Assembly (NCBI GenBank): GCA_028551475.1
Contig: CM052357.1
Location: forward strand, 24,511,745 to 24,575,744
Direction: 5' to 3'
Source: Casuarina equisetifolia
Lineage: Eukaryota; Streptophyta; Magnoliopsida; Fagales; Casuarinaceae
DNA length: 64,000 nt
Shown here: piece after piece, positions 33,020 to 45,376 of the stretch
Layout of the letters: each line of letters starts with the position of its first letter
How positions within the stretch are numbered: position 1 is the stretch's first letter
Made by a program: the position numbers and the translations under genes
Notes under the pieces: model-generated
What the model saw: the letters and a program-made list of their open reading frames with translations, nothing else
The model's database searches: none
Told to the model about the DNA's origin: nothing

Positions 33020-35110
33020 TACTTTATTAGAATTGTACTAATGGTTTCTGGACATAAAAGAACAAATAACAATGGGGTCATGTACTTCAAAGATATGAAA
33101 GCTCTGCTGAGACAAAAAGGTCCAAGGATTTTATTTCATTCTTACCCGTCCCCATCTATCTCCCCCTCAACTTATAGACAGACAAATAGGTGACGGATTC
33201 TGCGCTATGACATTGAGATAAATATTACCAAACGAAGAAAATAAAATAAAGAAAGAAAAGCTAAATTTCCGACAGGAAGCTACTTATAGATCTGCAAGTA
33301 TATATTGGTATTCATTTGTGTTCTCCATACTTATTTAATGAATATTGTTTAGGCTAAACCAAATAAGCTTTTAAGTTATAGGAGTTTGTTATGATTAATT
33401 TTGTTACTAGATTAGAGGATGCTATTGCTGTCTATACCATAGTAATGGAACGAAAATGCACAGCATTGTTCAAAGAGAAGTTACAAAAAGATGTCGTTTT
33501 ATAATAGCCAAATTGGTGAGTAAAGAAGTCAACAAAGTTGATTGATTTTGGGGGATTGCTGTTAGGCCAAAAGGGGGAGAAAACCCAGCATAGGGGAAGA
33601 TGCCGCCGGCAGAAAATCTGGAGACTGCAATATTTGGAATATGGGAACAAAGCTTAAAACATTTAGGAGACCATCTAGAACTTTTAGCTGTTCTATTAAG
33701 TATACAAATCATAACTTGAATCATTATGTAATTAGATATCTTCTTCAAATTAAATTGATTTTTTTTTTCATTTGAACTTGAGATTTGTACATGCTACTCA
33801 TTGAACGTATTAATTTTTTGTTTATAATATCCACAAATCTATTTATAGATTTTATGTTATCAAACTTCTATTACTTAAGCAGTTATATAAAATAATACAT
33901 AATTATAAAAAAAAAAATATGGGTTGGATATCAATTCATCTAATCTATGCAGGATAGGAACTTGACTTTGCAATAGAAGGTAACCTCCTCCAGTGTTTCC
34001 TATAAAATCGACTCTTTTTCTCGAATTTTACTCTTATCAACTTCTGGTTTGAAACAAGATATTTTCTAACTGAATTTTACTTCAGTTGTCCTTGAAATAT
34101 CATGAAGCCCATAATATGTTGTCTTACTTGGTCGGAAAAATGTTAATGAAAAAGATAATGCAAATAGACTAACAAGAATGAGACAAATCCCACTTATCTA
34201 ACCATAGGCATACTACTAAAGATGTATGTCCTATCTCAATAGCGTAAAGATAAACTATTGATCTTATAAATGAAGAGATTTATTTATTTATTATCTTAAA
34301 GTATTGGAATAGATTCTCAAATTTTAATACATATACAACTAGCTCAACAGTTCAAGGTGATTTCTCACCCCACCACCAGATTGTGTGAGATCGTACACCT
34401 CACTCCAAAACTTGGTATCAAAAACCATATCTTCCTTTGTCATAACCTGACAAACTGTGATTCAACTTTGCCTTCTTTCTTAATGCTTAGAAGAAAAAAA
34501 AATGTGGGGAAGATATAGAATAAACGATGAAGTCAAAAGGGAAAGTCTACATATGACAACTGCAAATCTCTATTATTTCCAGGTAATACACACGATGGTG
34601 CCTTTTTATTGTTGTTATTATTATTATGGAAAAGGCCTTCGTCATACAAGCACAGCTGAATAAAGTTGATGAGTTGCCCTGGGTAGAGCCCCCTTTCCGG
34701 AGATTGAGACGCATTCATACTACGTAAAAGCTTTTTATATGCTAATCAGCATCTTGGGAATTGCGATCTCTCAACAAAACCACTTTGGACGTCGCTGTTG
34801 CGACCTTTCTCGTTTCTCGAATGTTGCGTTTCCGATCTTTATTTGTAAGACACTTCTGTTCGTTGTCGGAAAGATGGTCCTTTGGAGTTTGAAAAAGAAC
34901 CTTTTTTCCAATGTGAAACCTCATAAGAAATACCTAATTCCTACTCCTTTGTCGGTAGATGATTTTGAGGGAGAGGCTTCAATTTTTCTGTGTTTGTTTT
35001 TCCTTCTAACTTCGTCGGTATGTGACTCGGGGCAGAACCGAATTGATTCGTCGGTGTTCTCTAGGTGGATCTTTTGGAACCTGACCTTTGTCTTTTAACG
35101 TTGTAGACCA
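33020..35110 (+). repeat. Unit 1 of a decayed large tandem array
   Basis: Blocks here recur in the same order downstream. Block A (about 33020-33345) recurs at about 36520-36965 and block B (33395-33660) at about 37045-37345. Block C (about 34370-35060) recurs at about 38860-39640. Examples of shared words are GTCCAAGGATTTTA, AGAAAGAAAAGCTAAATTTC, CAACAAAGTTGATTGATTTT, ATAAAGTTGATGAGTTGCC and CAACAAAACCACTTTGGA. A different local duplicate (33659-33752) sits between B and C. I recognise no gene in the unit; its longest frame (34739-35098) is not conserved as a frame in the other copy. Confidence 0.75.
33659..33752 (+). repeat. Local direct duplication, copy 2
   Basis: Partner of 32349-32450. 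It interrupts unit 1 of the larger array between blocks B and C; at the corresponding point unit 2 has different sequence. The copy may have been placed here after the array formed. Confidence 0.8.
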
Positions 35111-36515
35111 GCCTCCGTCGACACTGGAAGCTTCTTTAAGAACGAGCATGTTCACACAATACGCGTTTCCGGTCACATTGGTAAGAAAAACTTGCCTCCA
35201 ACATAACATATAAACAGTTGGAGAGGACACGAAAAGGTTCTGAAAACTAACAAATTCCATCCAATCTTTGAGCGACAATTTCCCAATTATGGCATAACTT
35301 TAAAAAAATATGAAACATTGTTCCCCCTAAGTTGCACTTGGGTGAGCTTAAATTCTGAGTTAACTGGATCTTCTTTTCTAGAGCATTATATTGTACTTTT
35401 ATATGGAGAAACTTTCAAACTTCATGAATCCCCTCGATTACTTCAATTTAGGCGACTAAGTCTATTTTATGAACCGATGGCGAATACCAACGCTTACCCA
35501 CTTGTTGGAAACAGGCAAATTGAGTCACCTCCTGAATTTTATTGGAGTTGCAATTATTTTAATGGAAGTTGTTTAGTATACACTTTTTTTAAAAAAAAAA
35601 ATTTACAATATATATACTCAACTCATATATATAGAATGTTAAATCCCAAATCTCACAATCAAAATCTCTACTAACTCATCACTTGAGTTAGCTAATTAAC
35701 AACTATTTAATATACACTCACATCTTGCAAAACTCCATCTCTTTATTTTTGCACCCTAGATGCAAACACCTCCTGAATTTGCCATTTATACAAAGCTAAC
35801 TTATAAGTTCCTAAACAAATTCAATAGTTACAACAAAAATTCAGATTTTCAGCCATTTGCTACAGTTTATTGGTGCTATATAATTATGGTTTCATATGGC
35901 TAGTTCTAAACAAGTTGTTATGTGCACAAAGGTTAGGACACGTAATTGAATCATTACTGAACGGATTAACACTCATTGGTGCTGGATTATGGTGGTTTTG
36001 GATAAAATGGAGCCTTGGTGACATCATTAGAGGGATGCCGGAACTATGTTTTCATAAGGGAAAACAAACCAAGTTCTTAGATTTCAAAAGCTTAGTTCTT
36101 CTTTTACACGTTGTGCAACTTATAAGAGCATTCTACCCCTTAACTGTACGTAGCTATGGGCGTGTTGCATACTCATTTACCCAGTTACATACGCAACCCC
36201 AACTTTCCTCTCTCCTATCCTAAGCCACATCACACAAATCCTAGCAACTCCTATGTCAAATCCCGTCTGCAGCGGAGAGTTAGTAACACAAAAGACTTCC
36301 CTTTGACGCATGATTTCTTGCACGTAACACAAGTCTATTTTACTTGCTTAGTAATTTAGAACTAACTTGTCAACTGCTTGGTAGCTCAAGTAGAGCAATT
36401 AGAGAACATCTATCTAAATGGTCGTGTTCAATACATCACATTTCCAACCATCTCCTTGTTGAATAAAAAAATTAGAATTGATTTTTGAGAAAAAAAGACA
36501 AAGTTACATTTTATT
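35111..36515. other. Spacer between array units, no gene recognised
   Basis: AT-rich DNA with weak open frames (for example 35870-36223) that match nothing I know. I could not see an equivalent between the other units, apart from general composition. Confidence 0.4.
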
Positions 36516-36519
36516 TTGT

Positions 36520-39500
36520 TACTTTATTGGAACTGTACTAAGAAAGAAAAATTCAACCAGGCAGGAATCGCTAGCAAAATGGCCATAGTCCTGTAGAAAC
36601 CTGGTCAATGCGCCATAAATACATAGTACAACGAGAAAGGAAAGTAGTTAAGTACAGACTAATGGCTTCTGGACAAAAAAGGACAAATACGAAGACAATG
36701 GGGTCAAGTACTCCAAGGACATGACAGTTCTTCTGAGACAAATAAGTCCAAGGATTTTACTTCGTACTTATCCATCCCCATCTATCTCCGCTTCGAGCAT
36801 ATAAACAGACAAATAGGGGAAAGATTATACTCGATGATATTAGACAAATATTACCCAAAAAAGAAATAAGATAAAGAAAGAAAAGCTAAATTTCCGACAG
36901 GAAGCTACTTGTAGATATGCCAAATATGTTAGTATTCATTTGTTCTCTCCATTCTTATTTAATGAATATTGTTGAAGTAACACTAAGACATTGTTTAGGC
37001 TAAGTCAAATAAGGTTTTATGTATTAGGGATTTGTTATAATTTATTCTGTTACTAGATTCTAGGATGCTATTGCTTTCTGCCACATACTAATTGAACCAT
37101 CAACTGATTGACTTAGTGTCACAAGATTTATTCAGGGACCAAAATGCACAGCATCACTCGAAGAGAAGTTACAAAAAGATGCCGCTTTATGACAGGCAAA
37201 TTGGTGAGTAAATGAATCAACAAAGTTGATTGATTTTGTGGGATTGATTTTAGGCCAAAATGGGGAGAAAACCTAGCTTAGGGGAAGATGCTGCCGACAG
37301 AAAATCTGAAGACTCTGCAATATTTGGAGTATTTGAACGGAAGGTTAAAACAGCATCCTAACGGCTGCAAAATAATCGAGTAAAAAGAAAAGTTGACACA
37401 GAAAAGCCAAGACTCTCAAACTCCTAAAAATGGTGGCATGAAGTCTCATTTGCTCAAATGTTGTTAGAAAATTATTTTTATAAGAAAAAAAAAGACATGT
37501 CTACTTTGAGAATTTAATTATTAAATTGAAATGAGCTTTTTAAAGTATAGTAGAATCCAACTTCCTCCTTACAACCTTCAGGGTTTATTAAGATTCCTAT
37601 TTAAATGTGATAAGACACTACTTGTCATAATATAAAGATTTTGAGATAATTATGAATTTGTAATACAGTATTAAAACTTCGTTAAAGCCTAAATTCTTCA
37701 TTCGAGCCCATGTTATGTGGCACCACATGTGATTGTGCACCTTTAAATTATATGTGGTAACAAGCATGTGGAGTAGTTTGAGATTTTTTTATTTTATTTT
37801 ATGAATATGTGAGTTTATTCATAAAAAAAATACAAAAATACAAAAGTTTAAGACTTACCTCAACATTACAATTCATCTAAGAGAAAATAGAATTTAAAAT
37901 TCTCTAGCTATGAAATAATAAAACATTCGCCTGAAAGAGTTTAGTGTTCCTAAATAGAGATGTTCTTCTATGAACTATTTTATTAATTCTAGCCAACAAA
38001 ATTGGTACATCAACAATCTTATTTTGAAAATATTTATAATTATGTTCAAATCATATACAATATAAACATGCTAAAAAAGAAAGTTTAAGAAGTTTTATAA
38101 CTAAATATTTTCCCTTAAGTGCTTTAGTAGTTGCTTTAGTAGTTGCTTTAGAAAAAAGTTTAAGTAGTTTGAGATTTTTCTACATTAGTAAAGAGTTTAT
38201 TTTGTTCAAATTTTAAATGTAAAAAAATACTACCTCTCATTACCATAAGGTTTTAGATAACTATGAGTTTTTAACATAGTACCAAAACTCATATTAACAC
38301 CTTTCACTCATATGCAAATATCCTAATGGATGTGTTTATTCATCCTCAAGGTAAGAAAGCATGGTAAGAATAATATAGTAGTGTTTTACATTGCTTAAAG
38401 TATTACTAAGAATTTGTTTACAAGAAAGAAAAACTCAAATATTGTGCCAACTTTTGAGCATAAATAAGCTTTCTTAAAAAAAGCTTTGGTATTTATCTTG
38501 ATTCCTTCGTATTCTATTTTATTTGGTTGCGAATATTGTTGATAAGTTTGGTGGGATTCATCTTTGTACTATTTTATGATTAAATTGGATATTTATAGCT
38601 TTATTATGTTAAACTTTTGGTCAGTCGTCTTGGGTTCCAGTTTTGACCTTTCACTTTGTCTACTTTATTTAAGTTTTTTTTTTGGTTGTTCATGTGTTGT
38701 GCATTTCACATTCTTGAAATGCATAGATTAGATTCTTAGTTTGTGGTTCTAAAATTTTGAACATTCAAAGTTCCGTTGAAAAAGACTCGAGTGCAAATAG
38801 ACCAACATGAGTGAGAAGGAACCCGTCGAAACAATGGGCATATACAACGTCGGCCCATCCAGATTTTGTGAGAGCTTACACCTAACCAGGCAATAATGGA
38901 CGGGTTATTTAGGGCATCTGAGCTTGCCAACACCTTATTGACTGCTAAACTGTGTCCTATCAGGATCCTATTTCTTTTGTCATAGCGTCACAAACAGTTA
39001 TTCAACCGGCCTTTCTCTTCGCGTTCCCAAAAAAATTACTTGGAAAGAGTTCTTTGTATTAGCATACGGGCTTGGTAGCTTAATGATAAGTTAGCAAGGT
39101 TATTGACTATTAGATTGAAAACTCCACACTAGATACTTTTCATGGTCAGGAGATCAGCAGCAAGTACTTGCATGGGTATGTGAGTTATAAAATAACAATT
39201 TCAATGAAAAAAGTGGAAATCATGCAACATGCATACAACTTTGCCTTTTCAATTTTTAAAAAAGGCGTTTCCCACTCAAACATCACCAAATAAAGTTGAT
39301 GAGTTGCCTGGTTTAGAGCCCCTTTTCCCCATAACGGGGGGAGACGTATTCATATTATCTAAATCTTCCGACGATAATAATTCATCTCGAGCAGTGCGAT
39401 CTCCCAACAAAACCACTTTGGATGTCCACACTTAATTGGCAACGTGAAACTCTACCCAAAGACCAAAAAAGAAAACAAAGAAAAAAGAGGAACTAATTCC

Positions 39501-39680
39501 TACTCCTTGGTCCACGCGGAATTTGCAAGTAGATTACGTTGAAAGAAGAGTCTTCAATTCTATGTTTCTTTTTCCCTCCATTTTCGTCAGCATGTGACTA
39601 CGTGCAAAGCACCAGAGTCGTGGCCAAACAGAATCCAATTTCCCTTTGATTTTCTAGGTGACTTTTGGAACATTGTAGGC
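36520..39680 (+). repeat. Unit 2 of the decayed large tandem array
   Basis: Blocks A, B and C of unit 1 recur here in order, about 3.5 kb downstream at the A end. Relative to unit 1 there is extra DNA of about 115 bp inside block A (about 36541-36659) and more than 1 kb between B and C (37350-38800). The latter includes the direct repeats at 37615-38305. Similarity is obvious by eye but with many substitutions and small gaps, so the duplication is old. Confidence 0.7.
37615..38305 (+). mobile_element. Pair of diverged direct repeats, possible LTR-type fossil
   Basis: A stretch near 37615-37690 (ACTTGTCATAATATAAAG, then AATTATGAATTTGTAATA) resembles 38228-38305. A second stretch, 37771-37843 (AGTAGTTTGAGATTTTT), resembles 38160-38232. 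The second copy follows a 'AGTACCAAAACTC'-type word. The arrangement is consistent with decayed terminal repeats, but no coding remains and the ends are unclear. Age would be high. Confidence 0.3.
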
Positions 39681-39989
39681 TACCGTCCCTTAAGAGACAG
39701 TAGCCCATATTTCAGATCACATAATTCTCAATCAATTTGATCATAAAGACTTCGATGAGCCTAGCCCTTATTTTCAAAGCCTAAGCCGAGGCCACACTTC
39801 TCAAATAGGCCAACTTGTCCAACTTGCCTGGACACTTTAGTGGACCAAAAAAGAGCTCACCCAATGCAAATCACAAATCTGGAATAGTATTGTCATCTGA
39901 TTTATATGAGTTAAAACAACCAACAAGCACCATCACCATGACGTGGTAAAATGAAGAACGACTGAATTGTCACAAACATGACAAATATG

Positions 39990-40300
39990 CATAGTGTGGA
40001 GTAATGTCTCTAAAGACATTTATGACGCATCAATATTTTTACATACTTGTAAAGAGACAAATGAAGTCTGAGCACTTCTTCATCCTTATCTGCTCTCATT
40101 TATTTTCAACTCAATGATTTATATTGTTGAGTATTGTTAAGATATATTTATGATAAAGTCAAACAAGTTCTTGTGGGCTAGAAATTTGTTATGATTAATT
40201 AATTCTATCACTAAATTCTAGGATGTTATTACTTTTTCATCTGTACTATAAATTTAACCATTAATAGTTCACTTCACGGCACAAGATTTATTTTCAAGTA
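39990..40300 (+). repeat. Partial unit 3 (block A/B-like) of the tandem array
   Basis: GTCAAACAAG, AATTTGTTATGATTAATT, TTCTAGGATGTTATT and GGCACAAGATTTATT match, in order, the parts of units 1 and 2 around 33340-33430 and 36990-37130. The remainder of the unit is missing; it gives way to the 3' flank of the thioredoxin-fold gene. Confidence 0.6.
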
Positions 40301-40729
40301 TTTTGTCCATGGAAAGATTTGGGTTCGGAGTTCATGTCACTTTGTTAAACTTGATCTCCTTAAATTAAAATTTCCTTTTAATAGATACATTTGATTTTTA
40401 TTGATTTATTTATTTTTGGGTAGGTGGGGTGTAGGGTTTTGATGTCTCAAACTTAATTAACACAAAGTGCACAAAGAGTACTTTATCTAGTAGCCAATTT
40501 TTCAAATGAAAGCAACTTTTATTGATTTAAATTGTCAAATCCATTGGGGAAGAGCCTCATCAATGGAAATAAAAGAACATATTACCAAACAAGAAGACAA
40601 TCCAAAATTATTTGGTTTCAAAGCTTTGAAGTATAAGCCCTTCCGTGAAAAACCTGTTACGAACATTATACAGAAGTACCTATGGTACGTTGATGAAGTT
40701 TTTAAATAATACTTTATTCTGACCTGATT

Positions 40730-43034
40730 TTACTCCACTTGTGATGTTCGTATACCGTAGCGCTTGAAGAATTCTCTAAATCCGTAGGCACTCTGGTCAT
40801 AATTGAACTGTAAATTGGCAGATGGAATAACAAATTAGACTATTCAATATTGAAAAATAGGAACTGAAAAGAAAAACTATTTGAACAAAATTCATTGGAT
40901 TAATTGATAAAGTTAAGTTTTCATTGATCAACCTTTTACAGAGAAAATCTGGGAAATATTTTCAGATACAAAGCCTTCCAAATGCAATATTTCTTGAGAA
41001 GAAAGAACCGACTCTTAGTTCTACCTGTAGACTATATTACCCTCACTAAAGGTTTTATTTAAGTATTAAATATGTTAATAGCCAAATTTTATGCAACAGG
41101 ACAACTAGAGAATAAGAAACTCCAAAACTTACAGGTAGAACCTTCACAGAGTACTTTGTAACGTTTGGATCGGCAACCTTTCCCTGGCTAGGTGCCTGCA
41201 CCAGTAAGACAATTATTCACTGAATTTTAATAGCAAGGCTGCTTAAATCTAAGTTTCAATGCACCAGAAAGAAACAGATTACTGAAATTTAAATCTGAAA
41301 CTATCAGTAGATGAAAATATTTGCCTTAACAGAAGCATTTGATTGGAATTGAATTATTAATCATGCCATTGAAAGACAACCATTACACTGTTCCATGACA
41401 CGGAGATCCATGTGTGAAATGAAATTGCACAATTCAGACAAACCTAACAACATCCTACAAAAAAGTAATAATAATAATAACAATAAAATAAGTATCACAC
41501 TTTCAGAACACGTTAGAAATGCTCTAGATAAGGAATGTGTTAGCAAAATCTGGTTCGTAGAAGTATCAAAGAAAGTACAGTGAACATGACAATAAATAGT
41601 CAGCACCAGAAAAAACATGTGCAGTCTATCATTACAGCCTAAAGATGATTAAGTAAATAATACCCAGAAAAATAAATGAAGAGGATAATAACATCCTGTA
41701 ACTTCCATTTCACAAGATAATCCGAATCCCCCTCCCATCCAACAACCCCCAGAACATAAAACAAAAAGACCAACCAAAATGTAAGATAGCATTTTCTACC
41801 ACCCACGATGGTAATCTCCTCAACTGAACCAAAAGAAAGAAGGCAATCTATATTGAGGTTGGTGCTGGCTTGCGTCATGTGCAGACATTTGCCTTTTTTA
41901 TGGAAACAAATCATCAATTTCAGTTACTTACAATCGCAGGCACAAGTATAATGTTATGACAACAAAAACAAGAAGGAACAAATATAGGAAAAAAGTAAAA
42001 GGAGCCAACCTGTTCTGGACTATGAAAAAGTTCTATGAATGGATATTCATTCTTCTGCCGTGTTATGCAGAACCCAGGATATTTTGGACACTCAACCTGG
42101 AAAACAGCATCACAAGAAAACCAAAATTATGGAACCAAATGTTATGGAAGCCAAAGGATGCTGGTGATCAAAAGAATATTAAACATTTTTCTGTTTGCAA
42201 ATTCAAAAACCCCAAAGAAAGCATAAAATATATTGAAATCAATCACAGAATAAAACATGTGCCTTTAATGCACGGGTCAGATATCAGTAGAATTGTGATT
42301 TGACAGGACAGTTTACCATTTCATCTTTTCAAAATATGTAACGCGATCATATGGTTCTGGTAAAACTTTATAACCTTGAATAGGAAAATGTTTGACAAAG
42401 GATCATTCCATATAACTTACACGCATAAATTTGATATGTGGATAGAACTCAGCGGCAGCTTCCTCCAGTACTTTGTCAAGATGTTTTGCGTAATTACTCC
42501 TGCACAATCCCTAGTAAGTAGCCACGGCATAGACAGAAGTGACGAAGATATACCAAAAACATGGGTGTATTTGAGGTGACCTGATTGTAAAAGCAACAAC
42601 TACAGGATAACCTTCGTGAAGCAGCTGAACAAACTCACGTTCTGATGTGAAATGAATAACCCGTGATGGGCCAAGATCCTTTGGATAACCAGTATAATAC
42701 CTTGAATTGTTGGAAAAGAATTAAGTGAGATAAGAAGAAACCAGGGTGCAGTTTCACAATAAGCTACAACAAGATGACTGCTGTAAGACAAAGGGTGAGG
42801 AAAGCCCATTTGTCAGCATTGAACACACCTCACCACAAGAATCCAGCTCTCCATAGGTTTAGCACTTATTCCACTTTATTCCAGAACAAAAGTTCATTTA
42901 AACGTAATGTGCTCGTACTTGCCAAGATAACAATGACAGAGACATACAATTATATAGCTAGAAGCATGATGCACATACTTGCACGTTGAACGGAGATGGT
43001 AGATCATTCTATCAAAAAATGAAGGATCACCCAT
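40730..43034 (-). CDS. Small thioredoxin-fold protein lacking CxxC
   Basis: Six coding exons on the minus strand: 42979-43034, 42581-42700, 42421-42499, 42010-42096, 41133-41195, 40730-40807. They total 483 nt, 160 residues, with every junction in phase and consensus sites. The protein starts MGDPSFFDRMIYHLRSTC. Residues about 32-112 look like a thioredoxin core: a strand PVVVAFTI (51-58), a helix YAKHLDKVLEEAAAEF, a strand IKFMRVEC, then EYPFIELF with the cis-Pro-like Pro104. Where thioredoxins have WCGPC this protein has IRSNYAK, so no redox pair; Cys88 and Cys95 lie in CPKYPGFC instead. The C-terminus ends with FREFFKRYGIRTSQVE. An in-frame TAA two codons upstream fixes the start. I recall similar short plant proteins but no named function; redox activity is unlikely. 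A 5' UTR exon boundary probably lies at 43076. Confidence 0.82.
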
Positions 43035-43076
43035 TTCTTATATTGATGCAATGCACTCCCTTTTTCCTGCAATTTG

Positions 43077-44590
43077 AAGTCATTATATATGTGAGGAAAT
43101 GCCACATTTGGATCATAGGAATTGGCAACACGGTAAACAAACAACACATGCTCCCATACTTGTGTTTTAGATGATGAAATCTAATTCTGAAATCCAGAAC
43201 TAAGAACAAGAGTAGAAGTATGTACAAACTCCAACATGCATTCAACAAGATATAAAAAAATAGGCATTCATTTCCCATGAGATAATCTTCATCATTTCCT
43301 GACGTAAGGCAAAGACTGTGGTACCAAAACCAAATCTAATGTAGGAATTGAAGCTAGAAATCTAAAAACCCTATCGCCTAAAGCTAGAATCAAACAAAAC
43401 CAATTTCTTGCCACTTAAATCTCATTCATAGACAAAGCAACAGATCAAAACATTTGACTGGCTAAATTTCTAGAACATTTTCAAATAATCGTGGTGCTCA
43501 GATGTTGCAATTTTCACTAAAAAAAGAAGTAAAAGATTTTTAATTTCTTAACTGGAGGGAGTTTTCTTGTTTGGGAACAAAGATCATTGTAATTTCAAAT
43601 AGATATCCTAGAAAGACTCCAGCCACAAGGCCAGAATCCCAACTCCTTTGGCATTGGTTAAAGAAACATGTTTCTTATGTATGGCTGCTTGCTTATATAA
43701 AAACTCAGCAACTCTTTCTACTGCAATGGTTGTGCAGAATAGAGGGAAACTCTGTTCGAGCAGAACACTTCCCGGCTGTTGAAACTAAGCAAATGGAGTT
43801 GTTAAACAATTCCCCCCTCAATGAACCTAAACTCCAGTCTTGTCTCATGCCCACAGTAACAACAAAGTCTGCCGTACCCGACCTGCTCACAATTAGCTCA
43901 GTCAACTCACCTACTGTCCAAGAAGATAATATAGAATCATGATCCTGTTGCTTTAAACTAATTTCTACATTCCCCAATATCAGACATAATAGTTTGTCAT
44001 ATCTCATTGCGAAAGCTCACATAAGACCGAAGTGGCAAAGTAAATGTACTTTGAATGTATAGACACTCGGAAACATTTCTATGGAGCATTCCATCAAACA
44101 CGTTCAATGCTTGTTGCAAAAAGGTTTCAAATGCAAAGCAACGACATAAGGAACGTTTTAAGAATCGCAAGTATGACACTGGCCAACGCATGCGGCTTCA
44201 ATATAGCCATTTTTTACCGACTATCGAAAAGTCCAAAAAGCAAATAGAAACGAGAAAAAAAATAAACAGGTATTTAGGAAACATATTTCTCATTAGCACC
44301 CAAACAAAAAACTTTGCCGCACTCAGATTGTAGTAGGTCTAGTTACAGAGATAATGAATGAATGATTGCCGGACCGGCTGTAGGGGGGCTTTTTCTTTTT
44401 TTGTTTAATTTCCTTTCTTCAGTTTCCCGGCCAGCCAAACTACGAATTGCGATTTTGAAAAGGTGAAAATAGGAACCCAGAAATCAAGTAGCAGAATAAG
44501 TTAGGGACATTCGATGGAACCTGAGCAGTTGTGTGATTGCCAAGCGAACTTAGAAAACGCTTCTGCAACTTCGACAGCAGGCGTTAGGAT
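43077..44590 (-). other. Upstream region of the thioredoxin-fold gene
   Basis: An acceptor-like TTGCAG on the minus strand at about 43077-43082 implies a leader intron, so the 5' untranslated exon and promoter probably lie within this stretch (perhaps 44350-44560). Open frames such as 43571-43942 (plus) have no recognisable product. Confidence 0.35.
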
Positions 44591-45039
44591 GTAGGTCCGA
44601 AATCAGTGTTTGAGTTGTAGTACATGCTTATAATTATCACAGCTAAAGAAAGTTCCTAAGCCTATTTTTTCTATTACTTGGAGATGCCATTCTAGACTGA
44701 TGATGGTATCTAAACTGTGTCTATGTGCCTTTTGGTGCCTAATTTCCCTAACACCAAGTCGAGGAATTTTGTTATGTCCTAGGTTGTTCATACCATCTAT
44801 AGGTATTATGTCTAGCTTGTTTACTAGACTCTTAAAGAGTTTCTTTTGTCTTTCGTTTAAGATCCAAATAAGTTATTATATCAAGATTATCCATATGATC
44901 TTCTATTTTATTAACAGTTATATTTATAGACTTTAGAGTAGACTTAATATAGTTTTGGTTAACTTGTAAAATGTTCTCTAACTTGCATATATCTTATAAA
45001 AATTTATTTAGCTTCTTCCATAATGTGATAGTATTGAAA

Positions 45040-45262
45040 AAAAAAAAAATTCTTACATAATCATTGATTTGGTTGAAACAAGCTTTCCAACTAGTATAGA
45101 TTCATGATTGGAATCCTTTAATTACCACATACACTAGAGTTGGGCGTTCATGTTTCTTTACTATTGTAACCCAATCACCTTGTTTAGGTTCTATGAAGTA
45201 GCTTTTGACTTTGTTGTCTAGTTGACAGTTATTCTTTTTGATTCCTACTAAGATAATTTGCA
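45040..45262 (-). mobile_element. Viroplasmin/RNase H1-like fragment of a virus-like element, fossil
   Basis: The minus strand shows words such as VYVVIKGF, IYTSWKACFNQIND, which resemble the 'YVVxxGxxPGIYxSWxECxxQV' region of the caulimovirus viroplasmin-type domain also carried by some plant retroelements. It is short, broken and without neighbouring capsid or reverse transcriptase signal that I can see. The family could be an endogenous pararetrovirus or a retroelement that borrowed the domain. It looks old. Confidence 0.33.
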
Positions 45263-45376
45263 ATGAAATTGTTAGTACTTTTCAAATATTCAATTTTAAA
45301 TGAATAATTTGTAATAAAATTATACCACTTAAGTCTCTTACCTTCAATAATATTTCTTTTATTGATTAGAAGCAAG

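Noticed and set aside
40506-40709. 67-codon plus-strand frame near the end of the thioredoxin-fold gene
   Set aside because: It is antisense to the probable 3' UTR of that gene and has no recognisable content.
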